From contig OZ007517.1 of the NCBI GenBank assembly GCA_963931865.1, positions 3,786,164 through 3,850,163 of the forward strand: a stretch of 64,000 bases of DNA. The letters run 5' to 3'. The notes beneath the pieces were generated by a model. That model worked only from the letters and a program-made list of their open reading frames with translations, did no database searches and was not told the origin of the DNA. The position numbers and the translations under genes are program-made. This document shows, in pieces, positions 25,196-36,245 of the stretch; position 1 is the first letter of the stretch; each line of letters opens with the position of its first letter. This DNA comes from Axinella damicornis. Taxonomy: Eukaryota; Porifera; Demospongiae; Axinellida; Axinellidae.

Positions 25196-25223
25196 TGCTC
25201 CGGCCTGGGAACGAGGCTAAGTC
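25196..25223. mobile_element. Solo terminus of TAGCCTCGTTCCCAGGC family
   Basis: GGCCTGGGAACGAGGCTA without an obvious partner. Similar solo ends occur at 25580-25603 and 39743-39761. Confidence 0.5.
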
Positions 25224-25738
25224 TGATATGGCTATTCCCATAGAGAATGTATGGCAAATGGTAGCCAGAGCAACTAGGGTGATATTTTCCCACATCACCC
25301 ATGTAGGAAGTGGGTTATCGCGTCCCCTAGGGCATGAAAGTTATTGCCATGGTGCCAATGCATTAATGATAGATGCATAACACAAGGAATTCAAGATGAA
25401 GGATACAGTACCAGTTGCATGCAAGATGCTGGCCTGGGCGTGGCTATACTAGTAGGGGGCGCCGGTGGCGGCCAACTTACTCGGGGTTAGGCTCGCATAT
25501 CAAAGAACGACAAGAGGCCCGCTTCACCAACTGCAAACCAAGTTGTGGTCAGCCATTTCAGGTTGCACGGTAAGTCCCACGCGGCCTGAGAACGAGGCTG
25601 TACCGTTAGTATGCTCATAGAACTGTATGGTACGCTGATAGTGAGGCACTACTGTTGCCAAGCCGCGACCGTTACCAAGCTAGGCCGCGATATCGACACG
25701 TTCCTATAGCCGCAGGGTCTGGAAACATGATAAATGTA

Positions 25739-25846
25739 TTATACAGTGTGTACTGGGAAACATCACTCGTCTATAGCCGTATTGTCACGAGTGCCGCAAC
25801 AATACGGCAACAGACTCATGATATTTCCCTGTACACACTGTATAAT
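25739..25846. mobile_element. Short hairpin MITE
   Basis: ATTATACAGTGTGTACTGGG and CCCTGTACACACTGTATAAT are complementary arms around a loop that also contains a CGTATTG/CAATACG stem. About 108 bases in total. Confidence 0.75.
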
Positions 25847-26120
25847 TGTTTCAGCATTCTGGTCCAATTGCTGATGGAACTGAGTTTCTGCTGTGCATAT
25901 AAGAGAACGTGATCAATGGCAGTATTGCAACTGCTGTTGAACTGGGAACATGGGAGTGGTCTATAATTTGATCTTTAATCGGTGAACCGCTGGTGAATCA
26001 ACTTTACAATATGCCATCAAATATGCCATCAAAGAATGTAGCTGCATAATGACGCTTGACATCAGCAAAATTAGCATGCCTTGAAGAATACGCCTGCTGG
26101 AATGGATTATAGGCCACTAC

Positions 26121-26579
26121 TAGCCTCGTTCCCAGGCCTACCCCGTTTTTTCTGTTCTTCGGTTTCCGTTGACAATAATATTAATACACGGATGCGGAAG
26201 GGCGGCGAAAAACGCGGAAGGCCTGGTATCATTCATCACGTGAGTGACGTCAGGTGGACGCAAGGGTGGACGTAGGGGGGGCGGGGCCCGTAGTCGTTTC
26301 AGCAGGTCCTGAACTTGGCTGAGGGCTGTTCATCATCCAGTCGGCTCGGTTCGAACGCTCCGCGACTAGTCGAGACCCTCAGACGATCTACACAACTTCG
26401 TCGGCGGTTTTTAAACTTATCTGCGGTTGGGCCACACCCCCCCTACGTCCACTTGACATAAAGCACGTGATGAATGGTACCAGGCCTTCCCCGTTTTTCG
26501 CCACCCTTCCGCATCCGTGTATTATTGTCAACGAAAACCGAAGAACAGAAAAAACGGGGTAGGCCTGGGAACGAGGCTA
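26121..26579. mobile_element. Mutator-like foldback MITE with 9-bp target duplication
   Basis: Starts TAGCCTCGTTCCCAGGC and ends GCCTGGGAACGAGGCTA, with arms of over 130 bases that pair through CCCCGTTTTTTCTGTTCTTC and its complement. Flanked by GGCCACTAC at 26112-26120 and 26580-26588. This copy defines the family found throughout the window. A 9-bp duplication with long inverted repeats resembles Mutator-like elements; superfamily is inferred. Confidence 0.88.
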
Positions 26580-27044
26580 GGCCACTACAGCAGTCTCGTG
26601 AAACTTTAAGAGTGCCCATGGGCAGGGCACCTAACTCAGTACGGTTAACGCTGCCTCAGAAATTGGATGGAGGTACATTTTAAGCGTATGGAAAGAAAGG
26701 ACTAAGTGGACACTCACTTATATCGGCTGGGAAAAGGGTGAAAATGCAACTGTTAAGAGTTGCAGGGTGCTTCCGTTGCTCTTTATGGAAGAGATTTCCT
26801 GTATCCGAATCAGAAATGGCTTCATAACTTAGCTAACGTTGGTGATTCTTCTTTCCCCGGGCGTAACAGCTTGTACACTTACCCCAGCACACAAATCAGC
26901 AGTCTGGAGCAGTTGAAGGTACGTATTCTTCCTTTCCACATTCCACAAAACAGTTACTCAGTCTCCACATCCGTGTCCCATGTGGAGGCGCAAAGCTACT
27001 CCAGATCTCGCAACTACCAGCCAGGTAGCAACCATTCGTAGCAT

Positions 27045-27476
27045 AAATGTGACCCTCTCAGCATAAACCACCCATTCACTGCAAACATTGAATTTACATT
27101 ACGTGGGTTCAAAGTTCAATGGCTCTTACGCGAATATTGATCGCTTGCGCTACTTCTAATGTGCGTAACAACTGAACGCGTAGGACTTCCCATTCGCAAC
27201 TCAAGATTATTACTTGCTTGCTATTGTTCAACGGCATCACAAACTGGAAGTCTTACGCGTTTGGAATTTATGCGCGTTGTAAGTACTGCATATGATCGAA
27301 ATGACCTTGCGTATCGAGAACGTTCAAGCCCCCATAACTTTGCTCGAGTAAGTCCTATTGAAGAAAATAAAACTACCATTGTGATTAGCAATAAACATGC
27401 TCTCTGATGGTGTAATAATCTCAGTTTTGACAAAATGCGGTGAATGGGTGGATTATGCCGAGAGGGTCACAAATGT
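27045..27476. mobile_element. MITE with GTGACCCTCTC termini
   Basis: Left ATGTGACCCTCTCAGCATAA with CCACCCATTCACTGC; right GTGAATGGGTGG with ATTATGCCGAGAGGGTCACA. The 432-base interior has no recognisable protein. Confidence 0.8.
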
Positions 27477-27811
27477 ACCCAACACACTTATGTCCCCGAC
27501 TACAAAAACAGCCACTCATCATTGGATCCCTCACGCTGAGGGAAAACTGCCAGCCAATTGTCTCACCACACCTCTATATATTTCCGTATAACAATGTAGT
27601 ATGTTCACAATTGTTGAAGTGGCTTTTAACTAACTGAGCACCAAATATGGGGGTGGGCACTCTTTGAGTGTTCTGCAGTCATCTATGACAGAGTGCCCAT
27701 GCTTGTAGTCTACGTGCATCATTGGCTAGGATTCATCACCCCCGATTCATAAGTTCCGAAGCAAAGTAAGTAGCTACACTTGGCAAAATCATACATTGTG
27801 TCAGTGGTAAA

Positions 27812-28293
27812 TACCGTATAGTGGGTTTCTTTCGCGGGAGAAAACTAATTGCTTGAAAATTTGAGTTTATAGTGGAGAAAGCTTTTGCGGATTTGCAGTC
27901 TGCAAGCGCGAGAAGATGAGTGTGTTACAGAGCTACCCAGTGGAGTCCATAGCGAATGGTACAGCTGTCACACCAGCTGTTCAGCATCTCGTTTTGCTAT
28001 TTGCACCTTCTGTTTGGGAGTGAAGTAGTCGTACATCGCCCACTTGCATAGAATTTGTCCCCCCTGCCGTGCTGGATAGATCTGTAGTACCTGTTTCACC
28101 TCTTTTTGACAGCTGTGATTGTTGAAAGAGGTACAGCCGTTGATACAGGACCAAAAACGGCACTGGAAAAAAGCGAACAGGGCCGTCATCAGCTAGTACA
28201 GGTATGTATTCACGGATAAAACTTTCGCAAATCGCCAGAGAAACACGAAATTCACGAATGTTTTCTCCCGCAAAAGAAACCTGCTATACGGTA
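27812..28293. mobile_element. MITE with TACCGTATAG termini
   Basis: Inverted ends TACCGTATAGTGGGTTTC with TTTCGCGGGAGAAAAC, and GTTTTCTCCCGCAAAAG with AAACCTGCTATACGGTA, about 33 bases each. Ends in TA, consistent with a Tc1/mariner-type TA target. The minus-strand frame inside (about 27968-28189) has no recognised domain. Confidence 0.82.
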
Positions 28294-28689
28294 GTCTGTA
28301 GAGCCTTCAGTACATGACTGGCAGTGATTAAATCTTGTACACCTTACATGTGAAGTGACATCTGGCGTTAGAGATCCCTGTGGGGTAGTAGTCTGTCTCC
28401 CTTCAGCTCCTTTCTCCTGAGCATGCACTTTCTTCCTACAAGCAAGAGTTAATTGAAACCAGAGTCATACAATGCAAAAAAATACTCTAAGGTTGTTTTA
28501 TCTAGGCTGGGTTGCAATTCTGCAAGTTGCATACCAACAATCCCTTGCTGGACCAGTTGCTGTAGCTATTCCAATATTCATTGGATATCCATGCAGAGTA
28601 GTTATTGAATGTCTGTACCATATGGTGCAGTATTCATAATTGGTTAGGCAAATATTCATTGCGTTATTTATATTTGTGTCGTTGGAGTG

Positions 28690-29090
28690 ACCAGGGGGCT
28701 TTCAACTCAGTAAGGCCCAAGTTTGCAGTCTCTAGAATACTTAAGTGTCCCCTAATTTCTGTTCCCTAGTGTTGCTAGGTTCAGAACTGCTCCCACAGGT
28801 AATTTCAGCATCCTAAGCAGATACGTGACTTTAACCACACCCACCAATTAACAAACTTGCAACAGACCCGGGAAATGCCAACTTGCCGTAGCTGAAAAAG
28901 GGGTCATGAACGCTGGAAATGGAGGCCCTACAAGGCAAGACGGCTTGTTTCTAAGTCTAAAAATGACGGAAAAAGCCCTCCCAGTGCCAACCAAGACCTT
29001 TCGTACACTGGGCCCAGACACGGCCATGCTGTTTGCACCCTTTGGATGCACCCACCCACCTTCCCTTGTCTTGCCCTATCTGCTCAAAAA
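28690..29090. repeat. Dispersed repeat, copy 1
   Basis: Inverted relative to about 56130-56440. Shared blocks include AACCACACCCACCAA, GGAGGGCCTACAA-type sequence and CAGTGCCAACCAAGACCTTT, interspersed with AATTTCTGTTCCCT. Non-coding; family unknown. Confidence 0.7.
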
Positions 29091-29223
29091 GTGCCTTAGC
29101 TGACAGTGTCATTGATATAGTGTGGTACCTGCATCTACCGATGCACACGCACAGTCACTATGTACATAGCCATACAGATTCTTAGTAGCAGCAACGAAGG
29201 TGAAACAACATACAGTTAAGTAC

Positions 29224-30738
29224 CTGCTATCTCCTTTGCACTGCTCACAAGATTGGCAAAACATTTTCACATCAGCATCCATCTTTGGCCAATAGTAACT
29301 CCTTGACACTATTGCCAGTGTTCTGTCTTGATCAAGGTGACTCAGCGCATCTGGCCCACTAGAGTGACAGCTTTCAAGGATTTGCTTTTTCTGGCTCTTA
29401 GTAATCACCTGCAATCATGAAAATCATTCCTGTCGACAACAACAACCTGCTACCTGTTCTACTTGCATCTTCAACATTACTCTTTGTATAAGATATACTG
29501 CATGGAGCTCGTCCTTTCATATCATTGCACTGCAAAAATTTTGCCATTTCCTATTAATTTCTCAGCATCTCTTTGCAGTTCAATTTTGGTTCCTGCATTG
29601 AAATTTGATTCCTAAAAATCATTTATTGAGCATGTTGCTATGGTAACACTAATTGGTCATTGAAGAGCTACAACAGGGCTATAGGAGTAGGTGTGGCAGG
29701 TCCGGCCAAAGCTTGGCTCACGAAATCATTTTCGGACTGAGCTGAGCCATGTGTTTCATGAATTCTAAACTCTGACTTCGACAGTAACTTGTTGAACTCT
29801 TGCCATTTTACCCTAAGATTGTACCAGAAATGATTTCAGGGGCAAATGGAAACGAAGGGAGTGGGAACGGGACGGGAGCAGGAATGGAAAAGGCAAACTG
29901 CTGCTGTACATCTGTATTGTGTTACGACGTGCACAGAGTAGGAGTATCATTTAATAGTTTCAGTTGCGATAATAATTGTGCACTCATTTCACAAAAAGAG
30001 CCCGCTTAGGATTGTGTCATGATCCCATCTCATTTCCGGCTCCTTGCTTTTCAGCTACCTCGATCTTCAAATTATTCGCAGTTTGCATACTTATATGCTT
30101 CAACAGCACCTACATCATCCGAGAACTTGCTGCCAGACAAAACTGAACCAAGAGCCTGTATAGCTATGTCCCAGCAGCAGCTTTCCGGGGTACATTACCC
30201 TAGTAGGGGACGGCGTTTTAAAAAATTAATTCGCTAGTTTATCACAAAGCATATGCATCCACATCGATTGTTTTGGTGCTGATTGCATCAGGTCTAGTTC
30301 AGAACGCCAATTATGGGTGCAGACAATTTTACCGGAGATGGGAGAAGAGTACTGTAAAACACGCTTTTGCAGTTGGTCGTCCAGAGGCAGGTGGGGTCTC
30401 TCAAGGATGTGATTGAATTAGCACTCCTCTCTCTATACGATCACCTCCTTAAGAGACCCCACCTATCTACTTTGCCTCTGGTCAACCAACCTGTTCTCAT
30501 TTGCAACGTACTACGATACATATTGGTACTACACCTTCTTCCTCTCGTAGAATAGCTGTCCCCTTTCCACCGCATAATTCTTGCTCTCCAACCTCAAGGA
30601 AGCCCTCTGACCAGATGTGAAGCCCTCCGGAAGCTTTCCAGTGCGCAAATACGAAACGATTCTATCATACAGAACTTGATCCATTCTTGCTGTAGAGGCC
30701 TGTGTGGCTAGGACCAGGAGCTTATGAGCAGCGAACAT
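29224..30738 (-). pseudogene. Integrase zinc-binding (H2C2) fragment, two exons
   Basis: Exon 1 (30535 to about 30738) encodes YDRIVSYLRTGKLPEGF and KNYAVERGQLFYERKK; exon 2 (29224-29408) continues in phase 0 with VITKSQKKQILESCHSSG, then RSYYWPKM and CQSCEQCKGDSR. The HxnH..CxxC pattern and YYWP motif are the zinc-binding N-domain of retroviral-type integrases, as in domesticated KRBA2/GIN1-like genes. Exon 2 ends at a GT donor, but no catalytic (rve) exon was found downstream. It is either the 5' part of a host gene copied from an integrase or a dying retroelement. The intron carries an inverted repeat at 30372-30489. Confidence 0.6.
30372..30489. mobile_element. Short inverted-repeat element
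   Basis: GTTGGTCGTCCAGAGGCAGG with GTGGGGTCTCTCAAGGA pairs with TCTTAAGAGACCCCAC-like sequence and GCCTCTGGTCAACCAAC. Located within the intron of the integrase-like locus. Confidence 0.65.
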
Positions 30739-31059
30739 AAGCTCCTGCTAGGACTCATGATGAAACTCTGCTTATGTATTAGCAAGGGCGTAAATTATCG
30801 GCAGGAAGTATTATAATCATTGATAATCTATAGCTATGACGTCATGACAGGATGCGCAATGCGCAAGTTGTCAGGGAATTTACCAGGGAAATCCCCAGCC
30901 AAATGTGATCCGTATATATGCGTTGTTGAAAGTCTAGTCTTAGCTCAAGCTTCCATGAAGTCTGCAAGTTCACCTGGGGCTACTTCCCCTCATGACCACA
31001 CAGGTAGCACAGAATCCCAAGGGCCTGTGATCTGCCTGATACTGCAAACCTGGCTTCAA

Positions 31060-31245
31060 TTATGTCTGCAAATTTCTCTCTGGCATCAGAAGTTTCTTGA
31101 CATCATGGAACAGTGCATCCCGAAAGTACAAAAAATGGATATGTCCTCCCCCTGGTTTTCCAAGCGAATAGGGAGTGCAATTCGTAAGCATATTAAACGC
31201 AGAGCAAAGCTGACTGGGAGTCCAGAGGGTGATGAACACGGTCAT
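31060..31245 (+). pseudogene. LINE retrotransposon relic (endonuclease-RT linker)
   Basis: The frame reads FLDIMEQCIPKVQKMDMSSP, WFSKRIGSAIRKHIKRR and AKLTGSPEG. This spacing of CIPK, PWF and basic AIRKxxK matches the linker between endonuclease and reverse transcriptase of non-LTR elements. No RT domain follows, so only a short remnant is present. Confidence 0.55.
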
Positions 31246-31293
31246 ACACGTCATACTGAATTAGCTACCATGACATAATTTGTAGCTATTTTC

Positions 31294-31411
31294 TAGCCTC
31301 GTTCCCAGGCCGTCTGCCAGTCGCGCGCGCATCGCATACGTGACCTTTGAACCTTCAAAGGTCACGTATGTGATGCGCGCGCGACTGGCAGATGGCCTGG
31401 GAACGAGGCTA
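31294..31411. mobile_element. TAGCCTCGTTCCCAGGC-family MITE, near-perfect hairpin
   Basis: 118 bases that fold almost completely on themselves around a GACCTTTGAA/TTCAAAGGTC centre. Target duplication GCTATTTTC at 31285-31293 and 31412-31420 is exact (9 bp). Confidence 0.9.
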
Positions 31412-31434
31412 GCTATTTTCCTTGTGTAGACTCA

Positions 31435-31577
31435 AGAGCGCATGATGACAATCATTTGTCGCTGGTGTCATCATGTGCTCTTGGTACACCCTATACTATA
31501 GTCCTTTTAAGAACATGCACCGCAAAATGAGGGTGTACCCTCACAAATGTGGCCGCATTGTGAGGGTACACCTCATG
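31435..31577. repeat. Two adjacent hairpins
   Basis: AGAGCGCATGATGACA pairs with TGTCATCATGTGCTCT (about 31434-31482). TGAGGGTGTACCCTCA and TGAGGGTACACCTCA-type sequence forms a second (about 31527-31577). Possibly remnants of MITEs. Confidence 0.6.
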
Positions 31578-31864
31578 GGTGAGTTGGAAGGTCTGTATAC
31601 ATATTCTATATTCTAGCCGTGTGTTTATGAATTGGCCATTGGCAGAAGCCAGAGGTATAGCTGCACAAACATTATGAATGGCCACCCGGAGATAACATAC
31701 ACTCCATGATCGAGTCATACTATTCAACCAACAAATTCAATGATCTAGATCTTGGGACAATAAGCTCTGTCAGTAGTAGCTATAGATCCTAGTATAACAA
31801 CATTAGATTCACCATTCTGAATTGTTACATAATACAGTTTGAAAGGTTAATGTTCAGATGTATT

Positions 31865-31949
31865 TACTTGTTCCCAGGCCTCCACGTCCAGCTTTAATTT
31901 TGTACTACAAGCGACAAAAGCTGGGCGTGGAGGCCTGGAAACGAGGCTA
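31865..31949. mobile_element. TAGCCTCGTTCCCAGGC-family MITE, short copy
   Basis: TTGTTCCCAGGCCTCCACG at the left and CGTGGAGGCCTGGAAACGAG at the right. The left tip is eroded and no target duplication is visible. It lies just downstream of the stop of the receptor gene. Confidence 0.75.
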
Positions 31950-32003
31950 AATTTCTTCAGTATAGCTAGCTACATACAATGATTCCACAACTTAGAAGGT
32001 TTC

Positions 32004-35000
32004 CTAATCATGCAATGGGACAAAAATGAATCCCCCTTCAGGATCATCCCTGTCTCTAGTCAGCCGGAGTGGCTGTATTTCAGAAGGTTGATCAGTGTCT
32101 TCACTACTGCTGTCATCCTCTTCCTGTGCATTGGTAACTACTACCTTCATTTCACGATAATAGTTTCTTCTGCATCTTAAATTCCAGATTCGAACACCAA
32201 CATGATATATCACAATTCCTACCATTGTTCCACATGAAACGGCCATTGATATGAATGCAACGATAGTCTGATCCCCATTTCCAGTTTCAGTATACAATGT
32301 TGCAGCAGAAAGAATGGCTATGTTGACAAGAAATGAACCTTCAAGTACATCGAGAAGCCAATTCCGGTAGATACCCAGGAATGCCCATTGCAACACTAGC
32401 AAGAAAGAGGCAGCTACTCCTGTGAGGAGAACATTAAAGGAAGCATCACCCAGTGCACCAAGTAGAAAAAGTATGAAGCGAACAAGCAACAGCAGTCCTG
32501 TCCAGAAACGGTACCTATCCTTATATGGACCAGTGTAGGCATCCAGTAGTGGCTTTAGCCTCCTAACCCACCCCAGAGGACGATACCAAGACCTCTTCTG
32601 CAAGCACTGGATGGAAAGCACAATGACGGTGTAGGGAACTAAGAAAGCTAAAGCAAAGATGACTGCTAGTATAAAGAGAGCAATGTGTTTTCCTCTTAAG
32701 TAGTTTATATTGCCGTCAGGAAGCCACACAATCTGTCTATCGTCAGAATAATCCAGAAAGGTAAATGAGAGGGCCGTGAAGACAGCATTAAGTATCTTTG
32801 CATACGAGAGCAAGAACAGAGTTGCAAGTACTTTGGTGGAATTCCTTCCAAACAGACGAGATGCCTTTGTGTTATAATGACTTGCTATAATGATCAGAGC
32901 AACAATCATCCACACATAAACTGAGAACACAAACTGGAGCCAGGCTTTTGAGTACATGTTCATTCCGTCATAGAAGCAAGTTTCAATTCCTAAATTCAAA
33001 CTCAGCCACGATGTGAAGTAGGGAAGCTTACATACTATGTCTCTGAGAATTTTGTCGCCAGTATTACTTACTTGGCAAGGTAGGAAGGACGAGCGATTTC
33101 CTTGTACAATATTGGCATAAAAAATAAGGCCGCTTAGTGTTCCTTCAGCCACTGTCAAGTTACACACAATTAAGAGAGCTACTAGCGCCAAACCAGCTAC
33201 TCCAAATGCTAGAAGTAGTGAGAGATACGTGTTTTCACATTTTCTGCATCTGTTTGATCCCAACACGAGGCTAAATCCTTGTTTGCACTGTCCGCATAAT
33301 ACTGCCGAACGATTGGATTCACATTGCTCATCTGAAGTTTCTAGATGTATATCATTGTCTCTTTGAATGCAGTAGTCGAATGGGCAGTGCTTGTGGATAG
33401 CAATCCTTCCACTTTGATTTACGTGAGTAGTGATGCCTGTGTTTGAATACCCGATCCAAATTCCTGCCGGACGATGAACTCTTTGTGTGTTTATGTCACA
33501 ACTTAGTCCTGCATCTTCAAGAATGAATTCGCATCCACATTTTGGAGGAAAGCCTCGTGGTGTGAAGCCCAGCGGACAAGGAGAGAGTTGGATGGTGAGT
33601 ATGGGAGGTTGATATAAGTAGTCAAACAGTTCCGAGGGGTTTTCAATTGTCAGCTTCAAGTACTCTACATTGTTGCTCGAGAATACAGCATAGCTTAAAT
33701 TGGTGCAATACCCACTGACTGACTGTGAATCCTGCAAATTCCCAAGAGAATGCAGCTGAGTTGAGTCATGAAATTTTGCTCTTACAATTCCTCTGACAGG
33801 CCCATTTCTTTGACCAACAGTGACTACTGTGACATTAAAGTGAGCACCTGGGAAAGTTGCCACAGTTCTCTGTTTGTAAGCACAGTTCTGCAGAGTTCCA
33901 TCACAGAAGCATACACCAATGGGATCAGAAGATATGTCAGACTTTCCGGGCTTATTGGTGAAGTCAAAGATTTCATCATATGTGATAGTATCTGATGGAT
34001 TTGCATGTATAGGCCAAGTTGGAAGTTTGTATGTGCTGGGGTTGCAGGTGTCAAAATATCCTCCATAAATTGATGCACCAGCATCACTAGCTGTATTGTT
34101 CTTGAATTCAAACGCAATGCCACTTTCATTGTATGGCATGCCCAAAGGAACATCAGGCTGTAGTGGGCAGGGGTAGTTACCGTAGGGGGATAACTCCTCT
34201 TTGATATACATGGCTCCTCCTACTTCACTGGCTCTGTTGTTTATGAAGGAGATCTTTGCATTTAGCTTGGGGTAAAGGTACGAGTACAACAGAATAAGAC
34301 CTCCACCCCTCACTCCACTGTTGTTCTTGAAGATGTTCTCACCTTCAAAGAACACATTGGATTTCTCTGCCAGTAGTCCGGTACTAGTGTTGTTTTCGAA
34401 TTGGCAGCTCGCAAAGGTGGCATTCCTTATGCTATGCAGATACACGGTAGCACGAGTTACAGTGGCATTGGTCAACTTATAGTTCAATATCGGGAGGACT
34501 GTGCTCCTGTTTGGTGTTTGATGGTCACGAAATGAAGTATTGTGAATGATAAGTTGGACATGACCAGCAGTGATAAGGTCTGTGAAGGTACTGTAAGCCC
34601 CTTCAGATGTAACTGCGAGTGCTGATCCAAGGTAGCCAGTGTTGTTTGCAAATGTGCATTTCTGTACTCTCACAACAGAGACTGGAGGAGCTTGGCAGTT
34701 ATATAATGAGACAGTGCTTGGATCTCTCTGCGTCCCCAAGTCTAACCACAAAGCTCCTCCAAAGTCAGCAGTATTATTTGTAAATGTGACGTTTGAGAGT
34801 GATATCATGTCCAAACTAGAAAATTGCCTTGCTCTGTATACACACGGAGGGAACAGTGTGTAAATGACTATGGCTCCTCCATATCGAGATACTCCAGATC
34901 TGAAAGTACTGTTTGCAATACTGATTGAATGGTAAGGTGTGGCTGGAGCGACTATAATGCCCAGATTTCCAGCTCCAATGGCTGCAAATTGTTGCCACGA

Positions 35001-36245
35001 TCCTTTTGTACTTCCACCAACTTTTGGACTTAAAACGTTGCCATCCATTGTCACATTTTTGATCTTTATGGAATACTTGTGACATAGGTTTAAAACAATT
35101 CCCACTCCAGCAGCAGCATCTACTGCCGCATTTCTCACAATTTCTGTGTTTAAAATGTGCACACTACCTGCTTGATTGGTATGATTTACAGTGCAGGAAA
35201 CCTCTGTTGGTCTAAGCTCCCAAGATTCAGCTACGTATAGGAATATACCCCCACCGAGAAGTGCCCTTCCTCCTTCAATATGACAGTTGTCTATTACAAT
35301 GTTGTGAAAACCAGAGTTACCTTTAGGGTGAATAATATCAACGGCGAGGTTTGCTCCGTGATATGCTGCAGCACTTTCATTGTTTTGGTTTTTTGACAAG
35401 ATTGAATCTTTTAGTTGAATACTCACTTGAAAACATTGCCGGTCAAGCACAATACGGAGGCCTGGAGGTAATGGCGGTAGGCTGGCATATTGAGGAGTTT
35501 TTCCATACATAAATTTTGAAGATGTGATAGCAAGATTCACCTCAGGAAACTGTGAACATTGTAGCTCATTAAACATAAGCATGAAGTAGAGTAGTGCATT
35601 TCCACCTGGGTGGAATGTATCTCCTACATTGAAAATAAAAGCTGATCCTGTTATGCTAGAATTTCCAAGCAAATTCAAGGCAGCTAGTCCATAACCGGTG
35701 TTGTTCTGTACCAGCACACCAAACAGGTCTAGATCCTCTACTAGAAAAAACCCCAATGCAACGGTGAGATTGTGAAGATCAGCTTGCTGTGGAACATATG
35801 GAAACTGATGAACAACCTTGGATACGTCCGCACCACAGTGCATGAAGGAGAGATTTGCTATCAGCAAGGACTCCACAATCCCAAACACAAATCCACCACC
35901 ACTTGTATTGCAAGATATTACAGTAGATGGTTCCATTGGGAGAAAACTCTGTGATGATGGTACCAACTGGCTGTCGCCAATCATTCGGAGTCCTGTGATT
36001 CCCTTGATTGTTACCAGTTCCTCTACATTAAGCCAGTGGATACCACTAAGGAAGAAGAACGTTGTGTCTGACTGGAAGTAGTCATCAGACTTGTTGACAT
36101 AATGACCGAGTGTTTGACAAGTCTCAGAGCTAACTGTGGATGGGCATGCTTTGTTCAAACTTGGAGTCACGTAGTATACATGCTCAGCAAAGCAGCCTGT
36201 TGAAATGACTACTGCACTGAAAACTAGCAGCAACAAAGCACTCAT
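32004..36245 (-). CDS. Beta-helix ectodomain/multi-TM receptor-like protein, single exon
   Basis: Open frame of 1424 codons from an upstream ATG at 36278; I prefer the second ATG at 36245 (1413 aa) because it starts a clean signal peptide (MSALLLLVFSAVVISTGCFA) and a TTTTACAG acceptor-like site overlaps the upstream start. Residues about 30-900 are Asn-rich repeats with many N-x-S/T sites and recurring NNTxxxGGA motifs, typical of a right-handed beta-helix (Pmp/pectate-lyase-like). About 920-1010 is Cys-rich with LCGQCKQGFSLVLGSNRCRKC. About 1013-1360 has 7-8 hydrophobic helices including GTLSGLIFYANIVQGN and GIETCFYDGMNMY. The last 60 residues form an acidic cytoplasmic tail (EEDDSSSEDTD). 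I recognise this architecture as a large uncharacterised family in sponges and some other invertebrates. Ligand and signalling are unknown. Stop TAG at 32004-32006. No neighbour suggests a pathway. Confidence 0.9.
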   Translation of the reverse strand: MSALLLLVFSAVVISTGCFAEHVYYVTPSLNKACPSTVSSETCQTLGHYVNKSDDYFQSDTTFFFLSGIHWLNVEELVTIKGITGLRMIGDSQLVPSSQSFLPMEPSTVISCNTSGGGFVFGIVESLLIANLSFMHCGADVSKVVHQFPYVPQQADLHNLTVALGFFLVEDLDLFGVLVQNNTGYGLAALNLLGNSSITGSAFIFNVGDTFHPGGNALLYFMLMFNELQCSQFPEVNLAITSSKFMYGKTPQYASLPPLPPGLRIVLDRQCFQVSIQLKDSILSKNQNNESAAAYHGANLAVDIIHPKGNSGFHNIVIDNCHIEGGRALLGGGIFLYVAESWELRPTEVSCTVNHTNQAGSVHILNTEIVRNAAVDAAAGVGIVLNLCHKYSIKIKNVTMDGNVLSPKVGGSTKGSWQQFAAIGAGNLGIIVAPATPYHSISIANSTFRSGVSRYGGAIVIYTLFPPCVYRARQFSSLDMISLSNVTFTNNTADFGGALWLDLGTQRDPSTVSLYNCQAPPVSVVRVQKCTFANNTGYLGSALAVTSEGAYSTFTDLITAGHVQLIIHNTSFRDHQTPNRSTVLPILNYKLTNATVTRATVYLHSIRNATFASCQFENNTSTGLLAEKSNVFFEGENIFKNNSGVRGGGLILLYSYLYPKLNAKISFINNRASEVGGAMYIKEELSPYGNYPCPLQPDVPLGMPYNESGIAFEFKNNTASDAGASIYGGYFDTCNPSTYKLPTWPIHANPSDTITYDEIFDFTNKPGKSDISSDPIGVCFCDGTLQNCAYKQRTVATFPGAHFNVTVVTVGQRNGPVRGIVRAKFHDSTQLHSLGNLQDSQSVSGYCTNLSYAVFSSNNVEYLKLTIENPSELFDYLYQPPILTIQLSPCPLGFTPRGFPPKCGCEFILEDAGLSCDINTQRVHRPAGIWIGYSNTGITTHVNQSGRIAIHKHCPFDYCIQRDNDIHLETSDEQCESNRSAVLCGQCKQGFSLVLGSNRCRKCENTYLSLLLAFGVAGLALVALLIVCNLTVAEGTLSGLIFYANIVQGNRSSFLPCQVSNTGDKILRDIVCKLPYFTSWLSLNLGIETCFYDGMNMYSKAWLQFVFSVYVWMIVALIIIASHYNTKASRLFGRNSTKVLATLFLLSYAKILNAVFTALSFTFLDYSDDRQIVWLPDGNINYLRGKHIALFILAVIFALAFLVPYTVIVLSIQCLQKRSWYRPLGWVRRLKPLLDAYTGPYKDRYRFWTGLLLLVRFILFLLGALGDASFNVLLTGVAASFLLVLQWAFLGIYRNWLLDVLEGSFLVNIAILSAATLYTETGNGDQTIVAFISMAVSCGTMVGIVIYHVGVRIWNLRCRRNYYREMKVVVTNAQEEDDSSSEDTDQPSEIQPLRLTRDRDDPEGGFIFVPLHD

